Source of the DNA: Stagonosporopsis chrysanthemi
Lineage: Eukaryota > Ascomycota > Dothideomycetes > Pleosporales > Didymellaceae
DNA length: 64,000 nt
NCBI GenBank assembly: GCA_022560025.1
Contig: JAFISE010000004.1
Span: 462,571-526,570, forward strand
Reading direction: 5' to 3'
Shown here: one piece after another, positions 34,292-45,172 of the stretch
Position numbering within the stretch: position 1 is the stretch's first letter
Layout of the letters: every line of letters starts with the position of its first letter
Notes under the pieces: generated by a model
Seen by the model: the letters and a program-made list of their open reading frames with translations, nothing else
Databases searched by the model: none
What the model was told of the DNA's origin: nothing
Made by a program: the position numbers and the translations under genes

Positions 34292-36838
34292 ATGGCGGAC
34301 GCTGCGCACATGGCTTATAATGCGGCGGTCGAGGAGCTGCGAGCGAGGGAATACCCCATGCTTCAAGGTTGGTCGGGTCTGAGAGAGTCGATATTGTGTA
34401 GTGTGTTGACGACGATGATAGGGACTACCTACCTCGACCATGCGGGAACCACGCTCTACCCAAAGTCGCTGATCGAGCGCTTCTCCGCCGACATGATCTC
34501 CAACCTCTACGGCAACCCGCACTCCGCCTCCAACGCCTCCCAGCTGACGACGCGCCGCATCGAGGATGTCCGGTTGCGGCTGTTGCGGCTTTTCAACGCC
34601 GATCCGCTCGAGTTCGACGTCGTCTTTGTGGCCAATGCCACTGCAGGCATCAAGCTGGTTATGGATGCGTTCAGGGACCAGGAGAGTGGCTTCTGGTATG
34701 GATACCACAGGGATGCGCATACGAGTCTCATCGGGGTACGGGAAGCTGCAGCAGAGCATCACTGCTTCGCCGCTGACTCGGAAGTCGTGGATTGGATTCA
34801 GCAACCGACGCGGGACGATGCAAGGGCGCGTTTGTTCGCATATCCTGCGCAGTCCAATATGAACGGGCGCCGGCTGCCGCTGGATTGGTGCCGTCGTATT
34901 CGCGCTGCTGGACAGGGGAAGACGTACACGCTGCTGGATGCCGCGGCCCTCGTGTCGACGTCGCCTCTCGACCTCAGCAACGCCGAATCTGCGCCGGACT
35001 TCACGGTGCTCAGCCTGTACAAGATGTTCGGATTCCCTGATATCGGCGCGTTGATCGTCAGGCAGGCGTCAGCGCATGCGTTTGATAAGCGCCGCTACTT
35101 TGGTGGTGGCACAGTTGAGATGGTCGTGTGCCTGAAAGAGCAGTGGCACGCGAAAAAGGCCGACTCGCTTCATGAGCGGTTAGAGGACGGCACTCTGCCT
35201 ATTCACAGCATCATGGCGCTTGACTCTGCCATTGCTGTCCACAAGGAGCTGTTCGCCTCGCTGGAGCGCGTCTCGCAGCATACTAGCTTCCTCGCTGCGA
35301 AATTGCACAGCGAGCTGTCGAATCTGCGCCACGGCACTGGCCAGGAAGTGTGCCAAATTTACAAAGACCCAGAGGCTAGCTACGGAGATGCAGCAACACA
35401 AGGGCCAATTGTTGCGTTCAATCTACGCAACGAATCTGGTGGCTGGGTTAGCAACGCAGAGGTCGAAAAGCTTGCGGCAATCAAGAACTTCCATCTTCGT
35501 ACAGGTGGGCTTTGCAATCCCGGCGGTGTTGCTTCGTCGCTCGGTTTGGCGCCCTGGGAGATGCACGAGAACTTCTCTGCTGGCCAGCGATGCGGGAACG
35601 AGAATGACATCATGCGCGGGAAACCGACCGGCATGGTACGCGTCAGTCTAGGCGCGATGAGCACGCTGGACGACGTGCAGTCATTCATTGCATTTGTGCG
35701 CGAATTCTTCGTCCAGAGCAAGCCGCCCAGTGCGATGCCGCTGAGTCTGTGCGATGAAGTGGAATCACCGCTCGCAAGTCGTCTTCACGTGGAGAGTCTG
35801 TCAGTGTACCCTATCAAGAGCTGTGCTGCCTTCGGCGTGCCGCCAGGTCAGGCATGGGAGGTCCACCCTGAGGGCCTTGCTTGGGATCGCGAGTGGTGCC
35901 TGGTCCACCAAGGCACAGGTGCAGCATTAAGTCAGAAGCGCTATCCAAAGATGGCTCTCATTCGTCCAACTATAGATCTCGCAGAGGGCGTGCTACGTGT
36001 ACATCTGGCAGGCGTGCTGAAGGGCACCACTGCAGATGCTGAGATTGCCATACCTCTTTCAGCGGATCCGCGAATGTTTGCGGACAATGCGCTATACAGA
36101 GACGCCAATACTAAAGTCTGCGGAGATTCTGTGCAAGCTAAGACGTACAAGTCAAGCAAAATATCGGCTTTCTTCTCGCAGGCCCTCGGCGTGGCTTGCC
36201 ATCTCGCTCGCTTCCCAGCCGCCGGCAACGGGAGCGGCTCTTCACCCAGGCATTCGAAAGCGCATCTCCAAAAGTACCAAAAGGCCCGCAGCATGCAGAT
36301 ACCCGGCGCCTACCCAGATACGGCGCCCGTTACACCAGGCGCATGCATTTCCAAGCCAATCTTGCTGGCAAATGAGAGTCCCATCTTGACCATTTCGCGA
36401 TCAAGCCTCAACCGCTTGAACGAACTGATCAAAGCAGATGGCGGCAAGGCGGCGCAAGCCGAAGTCTTCCGAGCCAACATCGTGGTAGCGGAGAACCCAG
36501 ATTACCCGCCAGGGCTTGAGGACCCATATGCGGAAGACGACTGGCGCTATCTCCAAATTGGCCAGCAGTACTTTGAAATGTTGGGGGCTTGCCGAAGGTG
36601 CCAAATGGTGTGTATCGATCAGCAAACCGCCGAACGTGACCAAGAGCCGTTTACAACGCTTGCTAAGACGCGCCGTTTCGACGGCCGTGTGTACTTTGGC
36701 GAGCACACGTGCCATCTCCCCATGAGCGACTCATCGCCTCTGGTGCGTAATCCCACCATCATGGTCGGCGACGTCGTGCAGCCATATCGCGACGACGAGG
36801 TCGACCAGCACAGTCGCCTTTGGTCCCTTGTAGGTTGA
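34292..36838 (+). CDS. Molybdenum cofactor sulfurase (hxB-type)
   Basis: Exons 34292-34367 and 34422-36838 give 830 residues. The 54-nt intron (34368-34421, GTTGGT..GATAG) is in frame and stop-free, but removing it restores the conserved start of the domain, YPMLQGTTYLDHAGTTLY. The N-terminal class-V aminotransferase-like NifS domain (about 1-470) has the PLP lysine K226 in VLSLYKMFGFPDIGAL and the persulfide cysteine C390 in RTGGLCNPGG. The C-terminal half has a MOSC_N beta-barrel (LHVESLSVYPIKSC) and a MOSC domain ending with GACRRCQMVCID and RRFDGRVYFGEHTC. The enzyme moves sulfur from cysteine to Moco to activate xanthine dehydrogenase and aldehyde oxidase; Aspergillus hxB is the classic example. 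All key residues are present. Confidence 0.95.
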   Translation: MADAAHMAYNAAVEELRAREYPMLQGWSGLRESILCSVLTTMIGTTYLDHAGTTLYPKSLIERFSADMISNLYGNPHSASNASQLTTRRIEDVRLRLLRLFNADPLEFDVVFVANATAGIKLVMDAFRDQESGFWYGYHRDAHTSLIGVREAAAEHHCFAADSEVVDWIQQPTRDDARARLFAYPAQSNMNGRRLPLDWCRRIRAAGQGKTYTLLDAAALVSTSPLDLSNAESAPDFTVLSLYKMFGFPDIGALIVRQASAHAFDKRRYFGGGTVEMVVCLKEQWHAKKADSLHERLEDGTLPIHSIMALDSAIAVHKELFASLERVSQHTSFLAAKLHSELSNLRHGTGQEVCQIYKDPEASYGDAATQGPIVAFNLRNESGGWVSNAEVEKLAAIKNFHLRTGGLCNPGGVASSLGLAPWEMHENFSAGQRCGNENDIMRGKPTGMVRVSLGAMSTLDDVQSFIAFVREFFVQSKPPSAMPLSLCDEVESPLASRLHVESLSVYPIKSCAAFGVPPGQAWEVHPEGLAWDREWCLVHQGTGAALSQKRYPKMALIRPTIDLAEGVLRVHLAGVLKGTTADAEIAIPLSADPRMFADNALYRDANTKVCGDSVQAKTYKSSKISAFFSQALGVACHLARFPAAGNGSGSSPRHSKAHLQKYQKARSMQIPGAYPDTAPVTPGACISKPILLANESPILTISRSSLNRLNELIKADGGKAAQAEVFRANIVVAENPDYPPGLEDPYAEDDWRYLQIGQQYFEMLGACRRCQMVCIDQQTAERDQEPFTTLAKTRRFDGRVYFGEHTCHLPMSDSSPLVRNPTIMVGDVVQPYRDDEVDQHSRLWSLVG

Positions 36839-38123
36839 GAGCAGTTGATGCGGCGTCTCGACGATGTCGTGACTATACTTAGCTACACTTGAATGTCGAC
36901 AGACCTGCCATACAATTCGCATGCTTCTACCACTCTCTGCGTGGTCGCTACGCCTGGCTCATGTCGTACGAGATAAAGCTCATGATTGGCTGGCAGCGCT
37001 TGCGGTGCCAGCTGTGCAACGAACTTGGAACGGCCACGATCTATCGCACATGGCAACGAGGAGGTATAGCGCTTCTCGCAGCCAGGACGGCCATGCGTGC
37101 AGCAAACAGCAGGGGTGGATGCTGCACATTGCAGTTTCAAGGAAGATGTGCTCAAGGTACATGGACCTCTCAGGAAGCCCACAGAGTGGTCTCCCGCACG
37201 GCCAGTGGGCGTGCCGCTGGCGTTGAGAGGCGCGCGCTCAAGGACGAACCAGAGGTGGCCCTCGCTGTGGTTCAGGCTGGCTCTGCAGCGGCGACGCGGC
37301 GCGGGCACGGTAGCAAATGGAAGCGCGCGACAGGTCTACACAAGCATAGAGATTGTACAGCGGCTGGAAGCGATACATAAAACGGTCTAATGATCCCACA
37401 AGATCACCTGCACAGCTCGCCTGCATCAGCACCTCCGCCTCAATTCTATTCACGGCACCACTCGCTATTGTAGCGTCGTTCTTCCCATTACTTCGCCGTC
37501 AAACACCAACATCTCACACGCTTGTCTCACATTTGCTCCGCAAGACTATTTCCAACCCGCTTGCTTCTGTTTGCAAGTGCAGCTTCCCGCACATCACCGT
37601 TCCGCGAGCCACGCAGCGAATCACAGGCTCAGACGGCCGTTCTGCTCTACGAACCTGCAGGGTCCGCAGACAGTCACACGCTTTGGTTTCATTGCCCCTG
37701 GCCAATTGCATCGCTGAAGCGTCGAAGCACTTCCCCAGCGCACAGGCCAGCCCCGGCGCTTACAGCGACGTTTGATTTGCAGCGCCGCACGATTAGGCGG
37801 CTGTTTGGCACCCCCGAAAAGACGGTCGCTCGTTAGGCCCCGCTCTGACACTGGCACTGGTATCTTGTTACGCGCCCGCCTATTCTTAGGTTATCCATCT
37901 CTACGGCCCATTCAGCGGCCACCAACACAACGCTCGCGTCAAGCTAGCCCATGCAATAAACACACCTCTGACCCAGCGACAAAAGTACCTGCCTTTCCGT
38001 CCCGCTTGCTCTTCTTCACCTGTCCACTTTGACCGTGGAAGGCATTCGCAGCCCACCTTCGTTCGCAGGACTATCGACCAGAACCCCCAGTGTTTCGTTC
38101 ATACCACGCCAAGCAACATCAAG
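36839..38123. other. Intergenic, 1.3 kb
   Basis: Tandem arrangement. A minus-strand ORF of about 140 codons (36883-37308) overlaps a plus-strand one of about 160 codons; neither shows splice signals or a recognisable domain. C/T-rich towards 38100, consistent with a promoter and 5' UTR for the next gene. Confidence 0.45.
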
Positions 38124-38900
38124 ATGGCCACTGCTACCAATGCGAAGCCGGCGACGCCCCCTCTACCGTCGGCGTCGTTGAAGACGCCTTTGTCTGCTAC
38201 CTACCCATCCGAACTCAGGTCTCCCATGGTCATGTCTGCAACAACACCGACTTTTGCCTGGATCAAGCGCGAAGATAGCTTGAAGACTCCCATTACCCCG
38301 CCGGCTGCTTACCTGGATTTCCTCAAGACATTGTCGCCGGCTTTCATGAGTCCGATGTCGACTGGTACAAGCACCAAGTTCGTCTTCGAAGGTCGCCCCA
38401 CTTCAGTCACATCATCAGCTTCCAGTGGTTCTTTCATATCGACGACAGGCCCCGCAGATAAGGACTCGCCTGCGACCTCGCGATCAAGCAGCTGCAGTCG
38501 AAGCGAGACAAAGGAAGAGCCCAAAGACGAAGTCCCCATGTCTGCCCCTCCGACCAAGATCAGGACACAAACCATCACCATCCCACCTCCATCACCCTTC
38601 ACACGGCCGCAGTCGGCGCGCACACCACGTCTCTACATTCCTCAGTCACCCTTCTCGCCGGCAGCAGTACGGTCACCAAACAGCTCAGACTCAGCCACCA
38701 ACTCAGCCATCTCGCCGTTCCCTACAGCATCACCCAAGGTATGGGAGGCAGAGGCCAAGACCGGCAGGTCAAGGCGCGTCAGTGTGCGGGAAGTCGTTAC
38801 GCGCACAGTGACATATAGCAGCACACCAGTGGACAAGAAGGCGCCCAACTTCCCGCAAATCGACCCCGCGCCGCGCGGCAAACGGAGAAAGATTGAATGA
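38124..38900 (+). CDS. Ser/Thr/Pro-rich unknown protein with basic C-terminus
   Basis: Single exon, 258 residues, start ATG in AAGATGGC context. The protein is strongly enriched in Ser, Thr and Pro and probably mostly disordered. A short amphipathic block SLKTPITPPAAYLDFLKTL (about residues 52-70) and a segment SRRVSVREVVTRTVTYSSTP (about 215-235) look more ordered. It ends in RGKRRKIE, a good candidate nuclear localisation signal. Many S/T-P sites suggest phosphorylation. I do not recognise the family. Coding status is supported by the uninterrupted frame and its coherent composition, not by a domain. Confidence 0.65.
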   Translation: MATATNAKPATPPLPSASLKTPLSATYPSELRSPMVMSATTPTFAWIKREDSLKTPITPPAAYLDFLKTLSPAFMSPMSTGTSTKFVFEGRPTSVTSSASSGSFISTTGPADKDSPATSRSSSCSRSETKEEPKDEVPMSAPPTKIRTQTITIPPPSPFTRPQSARTPRLYIPQSPFSPAAVRSPNSSDSATNSAISPFPTASPKVWEAEAKTGRSRRVSVREVVTRTVTYSSTPVDKKAPNFPQIDPAPRGKRRKIE

Positions 38901-39900
38901 GCACGGGTGTGGTTACACGGCTTGCCTGTACCGCTGACCCAGCCTCGAGCATCAGCGGGTGTGCAACCACCGCGTGCGACACCACTCTCTTCCCCCCGCC
39001 CAACCGAGTCTCATTCGGCGCCACCGGCCACAGCGCCCAGTGTGTCCCACGACTCTCTCTCTCCCACTACACAACACAGTTCTTGTTCTTCGCTCATGTA
39101 TCACGATCACATTAACGAATACCTCCCACTGGCCCGCGCTACCACACCCTAATTCTCGAGTCCCGGCGACTCGTTCGCACAAACCAACCAACCACGCCTC
39201 TCCCACCGTCTTCGCTTCTCGCCCAACCATTGGTGTGCGTGCCCGTGCCCGTACCAACCACACCGTGTGGTGTGCACCCGCAATTCTTCTCTTCTATCCA
39301 TCACATCTACATCTACATCACCATCACATCTATTCATCCACACGATTCGCCAGAGCAAGGGGACCGGCGACTCATTGCTCCCCCCGTCGTCGTCGTCGTC
39401 GTCTTCTTCTTCTTCTCTCTCTCTCACGTGTGTAACGTCCTTGGCTGATGACACGCCGCCATTTTTTTTCGCCCCGCCCCGCAAAGCGGGCAAATTGGGG
39501 GTGTTGGGGGGTGTTAAGGAGCCCTGTTTTTTTTCTCTTTTCGCGGATACCTACCAGCGCGCGCGGGGGTTGGGTTCATTGGCGCACTGCACTGCACTGC
39601 ACTGCTGGGATCGAGGGGATATGCTACCCGGCTTTCTTGACTGCCTATGGAGGGAGAGGGGGGGGGCGTGTTTCGCTTTTCTCTGGACAGATTGAGGGAG
39701 GGGGGTGAATGAGCGCTTGTGAGCGTACGTACGTGCGCGGCGCGCTCTCTCCCTCTCTCTTTCCTCTCTTTCCTCTCGTCGTCCCTCGTCGTCCCCTCGA
39801 ATCAATAGCCGAGGGCAAATCCAAATCCAAATCCAATCCAATCATGGTCTCAATCTACGTGCTTGTGCTTTGTCTACTTTGCTGCTTGGTGGTTTACACC

Positions 39901-39957
39901 CTGACTGAATCGTCGCATTCCTGACCGAATCATCGCATCCCTGACCGAATTAAATCA
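39901..39957. repeat. 20-bp tandem repeat, 2.5 units
   Basis: Units begin CTGACYGAATCRTCGCATYC at 39901 and 39921, followed by a partial copy at 39941. Intergenic. Confidence 0.75.
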
Positions 39958-40420
39958 GCTTAGACCCGCGCAACTCATTCAACTCAACTCATCTCGCGCG
40001 TCTACACATCCCGTGCGCACCATCCTCTCCACACCCCCAAATCCAAACACAACCCCAGACGCACTTAGACCCACCCAGACGCACCCCACCAGACCGCAGC
40101 GTGCAACCCCTATCGATCGCGAAAGCTACACGCTCGGCCTCGTTGGGTCGTGGGTCGTACGTGTATATGCACAGCAGCAGAAGGGGGTTGCTTGCTTGCT
40201 TGCTTGCTTGGTTAGGATGGTGTTAGTTACGGGCTGTAGGTCGTAGTTCTTGCAGGGGTTGGTACTAGTGTTAGTGACTTGGCTTGTGTGGGTTGTGGAG
40301 GTGTGGAGGTGTTGGTGCGATGAGGTAGGTAAGGGAGTGTGTGAATTAGGGGTTAGAGGGTTGTTAGGGGAGGGGGTTGGATAAGGTTGTTAGGGGGTTG
40401 TTGGGGGGGCTCGGAGGAAT

Positions 40421-40485
40421 GAGGAAGAAGAAGAAGAAGAGGAGGAGGAGGAGGAGGAGGAGGAGGAGGAGGAGGAGGAAAGAAG
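40421..40485. repeat. AAG/AGG microsatellite
   Basis: About six AAG units run directly into about thirteen AGG units on the plus strand, giving a pure purine tract. Noncoding. Confidence 0.85.
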
Positions 40486-40967
40486 TGCGTAGGTGTAGGC
40501 TCTGGCTAGCTGTGTTAGTATGTGTAGTCAAGGGGTTACTTAGGATATTGTAAGATGTAGGTTGTAGTTTTAGGCTAGGGTTGTTAACAACTCTTATTGT
40601 GTAGGTTTTGAAGGTAGGTTGTTGTGAGAGCGTGTGTAAGAGATAGCCTAGATAGGGCTGTTGGAGGGCTGGGACTCGGGAGGAGGTTGTAGTGGTGTGC
40701 GAATATACTTCGGTTAGTACTTTGGGACAGCAATAGCCAGCCAGAACGGATCTCACGATAGTCCTGTCTGCTGTACGATCCGATGAGGCCACAGCCTGCA
40801 AACGACTTGGTTGCAGGAAGCGGTCAGCCAATCAGGGGCGGCCCTTGACGCAGTATACCAGAGTAGGGGTGGTGTGCACATTTCGAAAGGTACCAATATA
40901 GCATCTGGCAATTGTATTGTCATATCTAAGTCGCTGTAACTGCGGAAGGGATCTATGGCAGACACGC

Positions 40968-41561
40968 TTAAATCTGTGCCGAGAAGCCAATAGGCTGACC
41001 ATCAGCTAGACCAGCATCTTCAAGCGTGTACGGGATAGGCTCGTTCTTCTCGAGCCACTCCTTCTCAGCCTTGGAATGCGGCATCGGGGGCACGTAGCCG
41101 TTGACCTTCCACATGTCGCGCCTCGACTCCTCAACGCTGTACTCCCAGTCCCAGCCCTTGTCGGCGATGAAGGGCTTCAACGCCTCGTCAACTTCGCTAA
41201 TGAAGCTGTCTCGTACTTCAGTGGTAATGCTGGCGCGTGTTAATGACTTTCGTTGCGTTTGAAGTAGTCTTGGTTCAGGGTACTGGTAGGACTATACTTA
41301 CAAGGTACGAGCGATGTGCTGGATAGTGATTCGAATGTGCGGTATTTCAGGCTTAGGCTGCGGGTCGTACTTCGCGTCACGAGCGGATGGGCGATACACG
41401 TTGCCGCAGAAGTAAGAGGTGGGCTCCACGGGAATAAAGAGGACGTCGACCCAATGCCTTGGAATTGAGCGGTAGATCCACGTAACCTTGTCGACCAACT
41501 CTTGCTTCTCGGCCAGGTCGGTAAAGGTACCTGTGGGATGGTAGAAGATCCAGAGAGGCAT
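40968..41561 (-). CDS. Tautomerase_3 family protein (cis-CaaD-like)
   Basis: Exons 41561-41302 and 41229-40968, intron 72 nt (GTAAGT..CGCCAG), 173 residues. After Met removal the N-terminus is Pro-1 (MPLWIFYHPTGTFTDLAEK), the catalytic base or acid of the tautomerase superfamily. IPRHWVDVLFIPVEPTSYF and PHIRITIQHIARTL match the fungal Tautomerase_3 group (PF14832), related to cis-3-chloroacrylic acid dehalogenase. Length fits one long chain made of two beta-alpha-beta units. Substrate is unknown; fungal members are usually annotated as oxalocrotonate-tautomerase-like. It is the left-most intact enzyme of the 41-53 kb group. Confidence 0.88.
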
Positions 41562-42147
41562 GATGGTAAGAAGTTGGTTGATGCAGGGATTGGGAGATTT
41601 GTAGAATGAAGGCTGTTGTGCTTCAAAGGAGCAGAAGTGGTGGACATTATATCTACACATGTTTACTATACATACAAAGAGTGGCCTGACCGACACAGCC
41701 TTGAGATGTCTCACTATCGTGCGCACTGGTCTGCTTGCAGTGCTGGCAAGTGTGTCCCACCGCACTCACTGGGCCCGCACACACCTCCCCCACCCCCACC
41801 CCCACCCCCCCCCCTCACGTGTCCCCTCACGTACCCTCTTCTAACCTAGAAATCATTCTCTCGTGACCGTTACACCGCATCATGGAGCTTCTGAGCAGCC
41901 ACTTGGCACTTTGAAAGGATTTTGAAGGGTCCAACGATGTCTTGATAGAGAATAGAACAGCAGATTCATAGCCAATCAGGTAGTAGCCGTAATTAAGACC
42001 TTACAAAGCGATAAAGACGCTCAACCCCCCTATAAAGCCAGTAAAGATTACTTGCTTGTAGGCTGTTTGGCTTATTTAATCTATATACTGCATTGTCTCA
42101 CCAATCTGACGCTCCGCAGGACTTAGTAATCTAGTGATGAGTAATCA

Positions 42148-42766
42148 GCAGCGAAGCGTAGCGGAGCGTCTGAGAGATTTTAGTTCCACGTTGTATAGTA
42201 AAAGTTTCCAAAAGGCTGTTTCACTGTCACGTTCAAAGTCACTACTCTGAGAACATAGCCTCTACAGCTCTAGAACTTGTAAAGATCTACTTTATTATAC
42301 TACTAAGAAGTGTCCTATCCCTCTATCTTACTGCTAACTACAAGCTTAAAGTCAGCCTGTTTTTTTTAACCGTGAGGCCTCAAAAAAGAGCTCTCTGCTC
42401 TCTACCCTTACACAGTAACACCACAACCTCTCTGCCCTTAAAAATACTTCTATCTTATGCTTCTCTGCTAGGAGATTTACCTCCTATAAAAGAGGGAAAA
42501 AAAGGTATTACAACAAGGAAAAGTAAAGTCCTACCTTTGTAACCCTTCTCTTATAAGGAACGCTCTTTTTTTTTTATTAGAAAAACAAACTCAATAGATA
42601 GAGAAGAAGGAGAGGAATTAGACAGTACTACATAGGAGATAAGGAGACGTCCTGGTGGGTAACATATACAGTGTAGAAGATTTACAGGATTTTGGCGGGG
42701 GAGTGAAAAGGCATCCCATGATAACCAGAACCAAAATATCTCAGACGCTCGGCGCAGCTTCGCTAC
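42148..42766. mobile_element. Possible MITE-like or decayed DNA-transposon segment
   Basis: A left end at 42148-42187 (core GAAGCG..GCGGAGCGTCTGAGA) and a right end at 42724-42766 are inverted copies with mismatches: both contain AGCGAAGC, GAGCGTCTGAGA, ATTTT and GTTC in order. They bound about 620 bp of AT-rich, ORF-free DNA. A third partial copy of the core lies at 42106-42120. I could not identify a clean target-site duplication or transposase remnant, so the class is undetermined. Confidence 0.5.
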
Positions 42767-42872
42767 CTCGCGTCCGTGCGTTTGAGTATGAGATAAATAC
42801 TGCATTGTGCCTAGTGGCTGCTCGGAAGCTCTAGGACACCGTATCAGTAATCAGTACGCACCTCTGTCGGAG

Positions 42873-42879
42873 TATAAAA
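42873..42879 (+). promoter_or_regulatory. TATA box of the alpha/beta hydrolase gene
   Basis: TATAAAA 141 bp upstream of the ATG at 43014. Confidence 0.5.
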
Positions 42880-43013
42880 CCATGACTTTCAATCCGACTC
42901 TGAACATACCAGATCTTCGCAAGACACTCAAACTCCTGTAACGAGCACAGCGACCCGAGGAATCTATCTCTAGCAAGTTTTCACGCGCTCGATCTTAAGC
43001 AATCTCAACAGTC

Positions 43014-44046
43014 ATGGGTGTGGAAACGATATCCTTTCAGACAGTCGATAACGTTACGTTGCGTGGCTCCTTCCATGTTCCTTCGAACTACTCTGGGCAG
43101 AAGTTGCCCTGTGTAGTGCTTTCCCATGGATTCTCAGCGGTCAAAGAGGGAGGTCTCATCGCTGCTGCGGAATACTTCACAGCAAACCTGCCCATTACCT
43201 GCCTTGTCTATGACAACAGAGGTTTCGGGATAAGCGACACAGGCGTTGGTCAGCCTAGACAAGAGGTCGATGCAGCAGCACAAACCAAAGATATCTCGGA
43301 TGCGATAACATACAGCCAGACGCGGCCTGAGGTTGACCCAGCGAAAATCGGGATCTGGGGCTCGTCTTTCAGTGGAGGCAACGTGCTTTGGGTGGCAGCT
43401 GTTGACCGTAGGGTCAAAGCTGTTGTATCGCAAGCACCATTAGTGGATGGATGGTCTGCTTTCGCGAATTTGTTGAAATCAGATGATATTCCCGATTGGG
43501 AGGCGGACTTCCAGAAAGGTTCGTTCCGTAAGCTGCTGCATTCCGACATCTCTAACTATCCTAGATCGAATCGGCCGAGCGGCTGGTGAACCACCCATGA
43601 TGATACCTGTCGTCGATCTAAACCCTCTGAATCGGTCAGCTATGACGACCAAAGATAGCAAGAAGTCGATGTGGGGCAATGAGAAGGTTAGCCCTACCTG
43701 GAAAAACGAAGTAACGCTGAAAAGGTAAGCTACCCGAGATGAACTAAGAATCTCTCTCGAAAAGGGTTTGCTCTAACATGTTGCTAGCATGGAGAATTTG
43801 AGAGCGCATCCTGGCGCGGCTTGGATTCACTGCATCTCGCCAACACCCTTGTTGTTGACTGTGGCTGCACAGGACGCTGTCACACCTACGGCGACTACTT
43901 TGGAAGCATACAATCGTGCACTCGAACCAAAGGAATTGCATCTCTTTGATGGCGGCCACTACGAGGCATACGCGGGGTTCCCGAAATTTGATGAATGCAT
44001 AAAGGTCCAGACAGATTTCTTCAAGCGCAAGCTTTGCTCTTCTTGA
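43014..44046 (+). CDS. Alpha/beta hydrolase (YcjY / polyketide-transferase-like group)
   Basis: Exons 43014-43518, 43565-43724 and 43788-44046 give 307 residues. Introns are 46 nt (contains CTAAC, ends CCTAG) and 63 nt. Catalytic elements are visible: oxyanion-side VVLSHGFSAVKEGG, nucleophile elbow WGSSFSGGNV with Ser118, acid Asp in LLTVAAQDAVTP and His in FDGGHYEAY. This arrangement is that of DUF-type hydrolases related to bacterial YcjY and to fungal acyl or polyketide transferases. No signal peptide. An ester, lactone or thioester substrate is likely but not shown. It has its own TATA box and lies between the tautomerase and the MBL-fold hydrolase. Confidence 0.88.
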
Positions 44047-45172
44047 TATACAGTATTCATGAATATACTCGGCCTTCGATGTCATTTTCGCTTCTCAGTG
44101 AACGACTTCCGATAATACATGATCGATAACAGAAACATCTGTCTCGTTTTCTTTGATGCAGGGATAATTCCACACTTCAGGCACATTGACGGTACAGAGT
44201 GTACATGGTATCAAAGCGACGATCTCTCTAATCAAACTTTCTTTCATTCGGTCCTTTGCAAGATCCAAAGCACCCTGCTTCGGAACCCTCGTTGGTGCGA
44301 GAGTTTGTTCTCGTCTTGCTGGGCCTAGATTGATAACAGGTATCTGGGACATACCCGTCCAGCAATAAGTCGAAGCTGCGATTCCCCTTCAAGAAATTTG
44401 CCACGTGTTATTTGGCTGAGTCGAATATACATGCTCAGGTGATATGCGCCACGTTGGCTGTGACGACGACGACCATAGAAGATGCGTGTTTGGCGCTAAA
44501 TCTAAAGAAGAGGTTGCCTAACTTAAGATGGCCTGCTATCCACCCTCTTTACAGTAGAGTCGCCATTGCTCGAAGGCTATTCAAGCATGTAAGGGCGATA
44601 CCTTGTTTCTTTAAATTTGCCAACGGTTGCATCTAATTGAGGAGGAAGTAGCAGGGTAAGCATCGCTGCTTAATCTTCGTACATATCGTGGATCTCCATA
44701 TGATGGACAGTAAAACGTACTATGGTATTGAACCCTATGAGTCTGGTACGCTAGGCTGTGACTTGCTTCTGATTACTTATACAGTAGGCAGTGGTTGACT
44801 GATCACAGGCCGCATTTGAGGCAGTGTGCCACTCTGTATTGCCGGCCGCTGATAATGCGGTGTGTCAAGCTTTTCGCCCTCCCCTCCCTTCCCCCATTTC
44901 CACCCCCTCCCCCTCTCGCGCTACGATTACCCGCTTTAGCGCAGTCAATGCGTCTCTTGTTGTACTGGTCCGAGCCGCTAGACACCGGAGCTAATTGCTA
45001 GATCTACAACACGGACACGTTTGTTGTGCCGACTTTCAAGGTGATCAGTCATCAGAAAAATGAATGTCTGCTGCCGGAAAACTTGTGATGAAATATAAAA
45101 AGACATCGTAACGTGAATGTTGTAAAATCACTCAATCTTTCAAATTACACTCTACTTCACTTATCTCACAAC
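44047..45172. other. Intergenic, 1.1 kb
   Basis: Tandem genes on either side. One uninterrupted 85-codon minus-strand ORF (44095-44352) is present without recognisable similarity. The 3' part holds the TATA box of the MBL-fold gene. Confidence 0.45.
45094..45101 (+). promoter_or_regulatory. TATA box of the MBL-fold hydrolase gene
   Basis: TATAAAAA 79 bp before the ATG at 45173, in an A-rich leader. Confidence 0.5.

Larger units (their letters stand above)
38901..40967. other. Long low-complexity intergenic region, 2.1 kb
   Basis: Contains C/T-rich DNA, GTC and CTT runs near 39388-39422, a T/A-rich block, GCTT tetranucleotides near 40190-40212, an imperfect AAG/AGG array (40421-40485) and a 20-bp tandem repeat at 39901. 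ORFs are short and made of these repeats. No gene supported. Confidence 0.55.
41562..43013. other. Intergenic with AT-rich block and inverted-repeat element
   Basis: 1.45 kb. A C-rich run (41787-41813) is followed by AT-rich DNA from about 41860 to 42700, which contains the inverted-repeat-bounded segment annotated separately. The last 150 bp carry a TATA box for the alpha/beta hydrolase. No intact ORF is supported. Confidence 0.55.

Noticed and set aside
44095..44352. 85-codon minus-strand ORF beginning MSQIPVINLGPARR
   Set aside because: Reads smoothly and has an ATG, but it is short, single-exon, without a domain I recognise and without a promoter or splice signal. Chance cannot be excluded.
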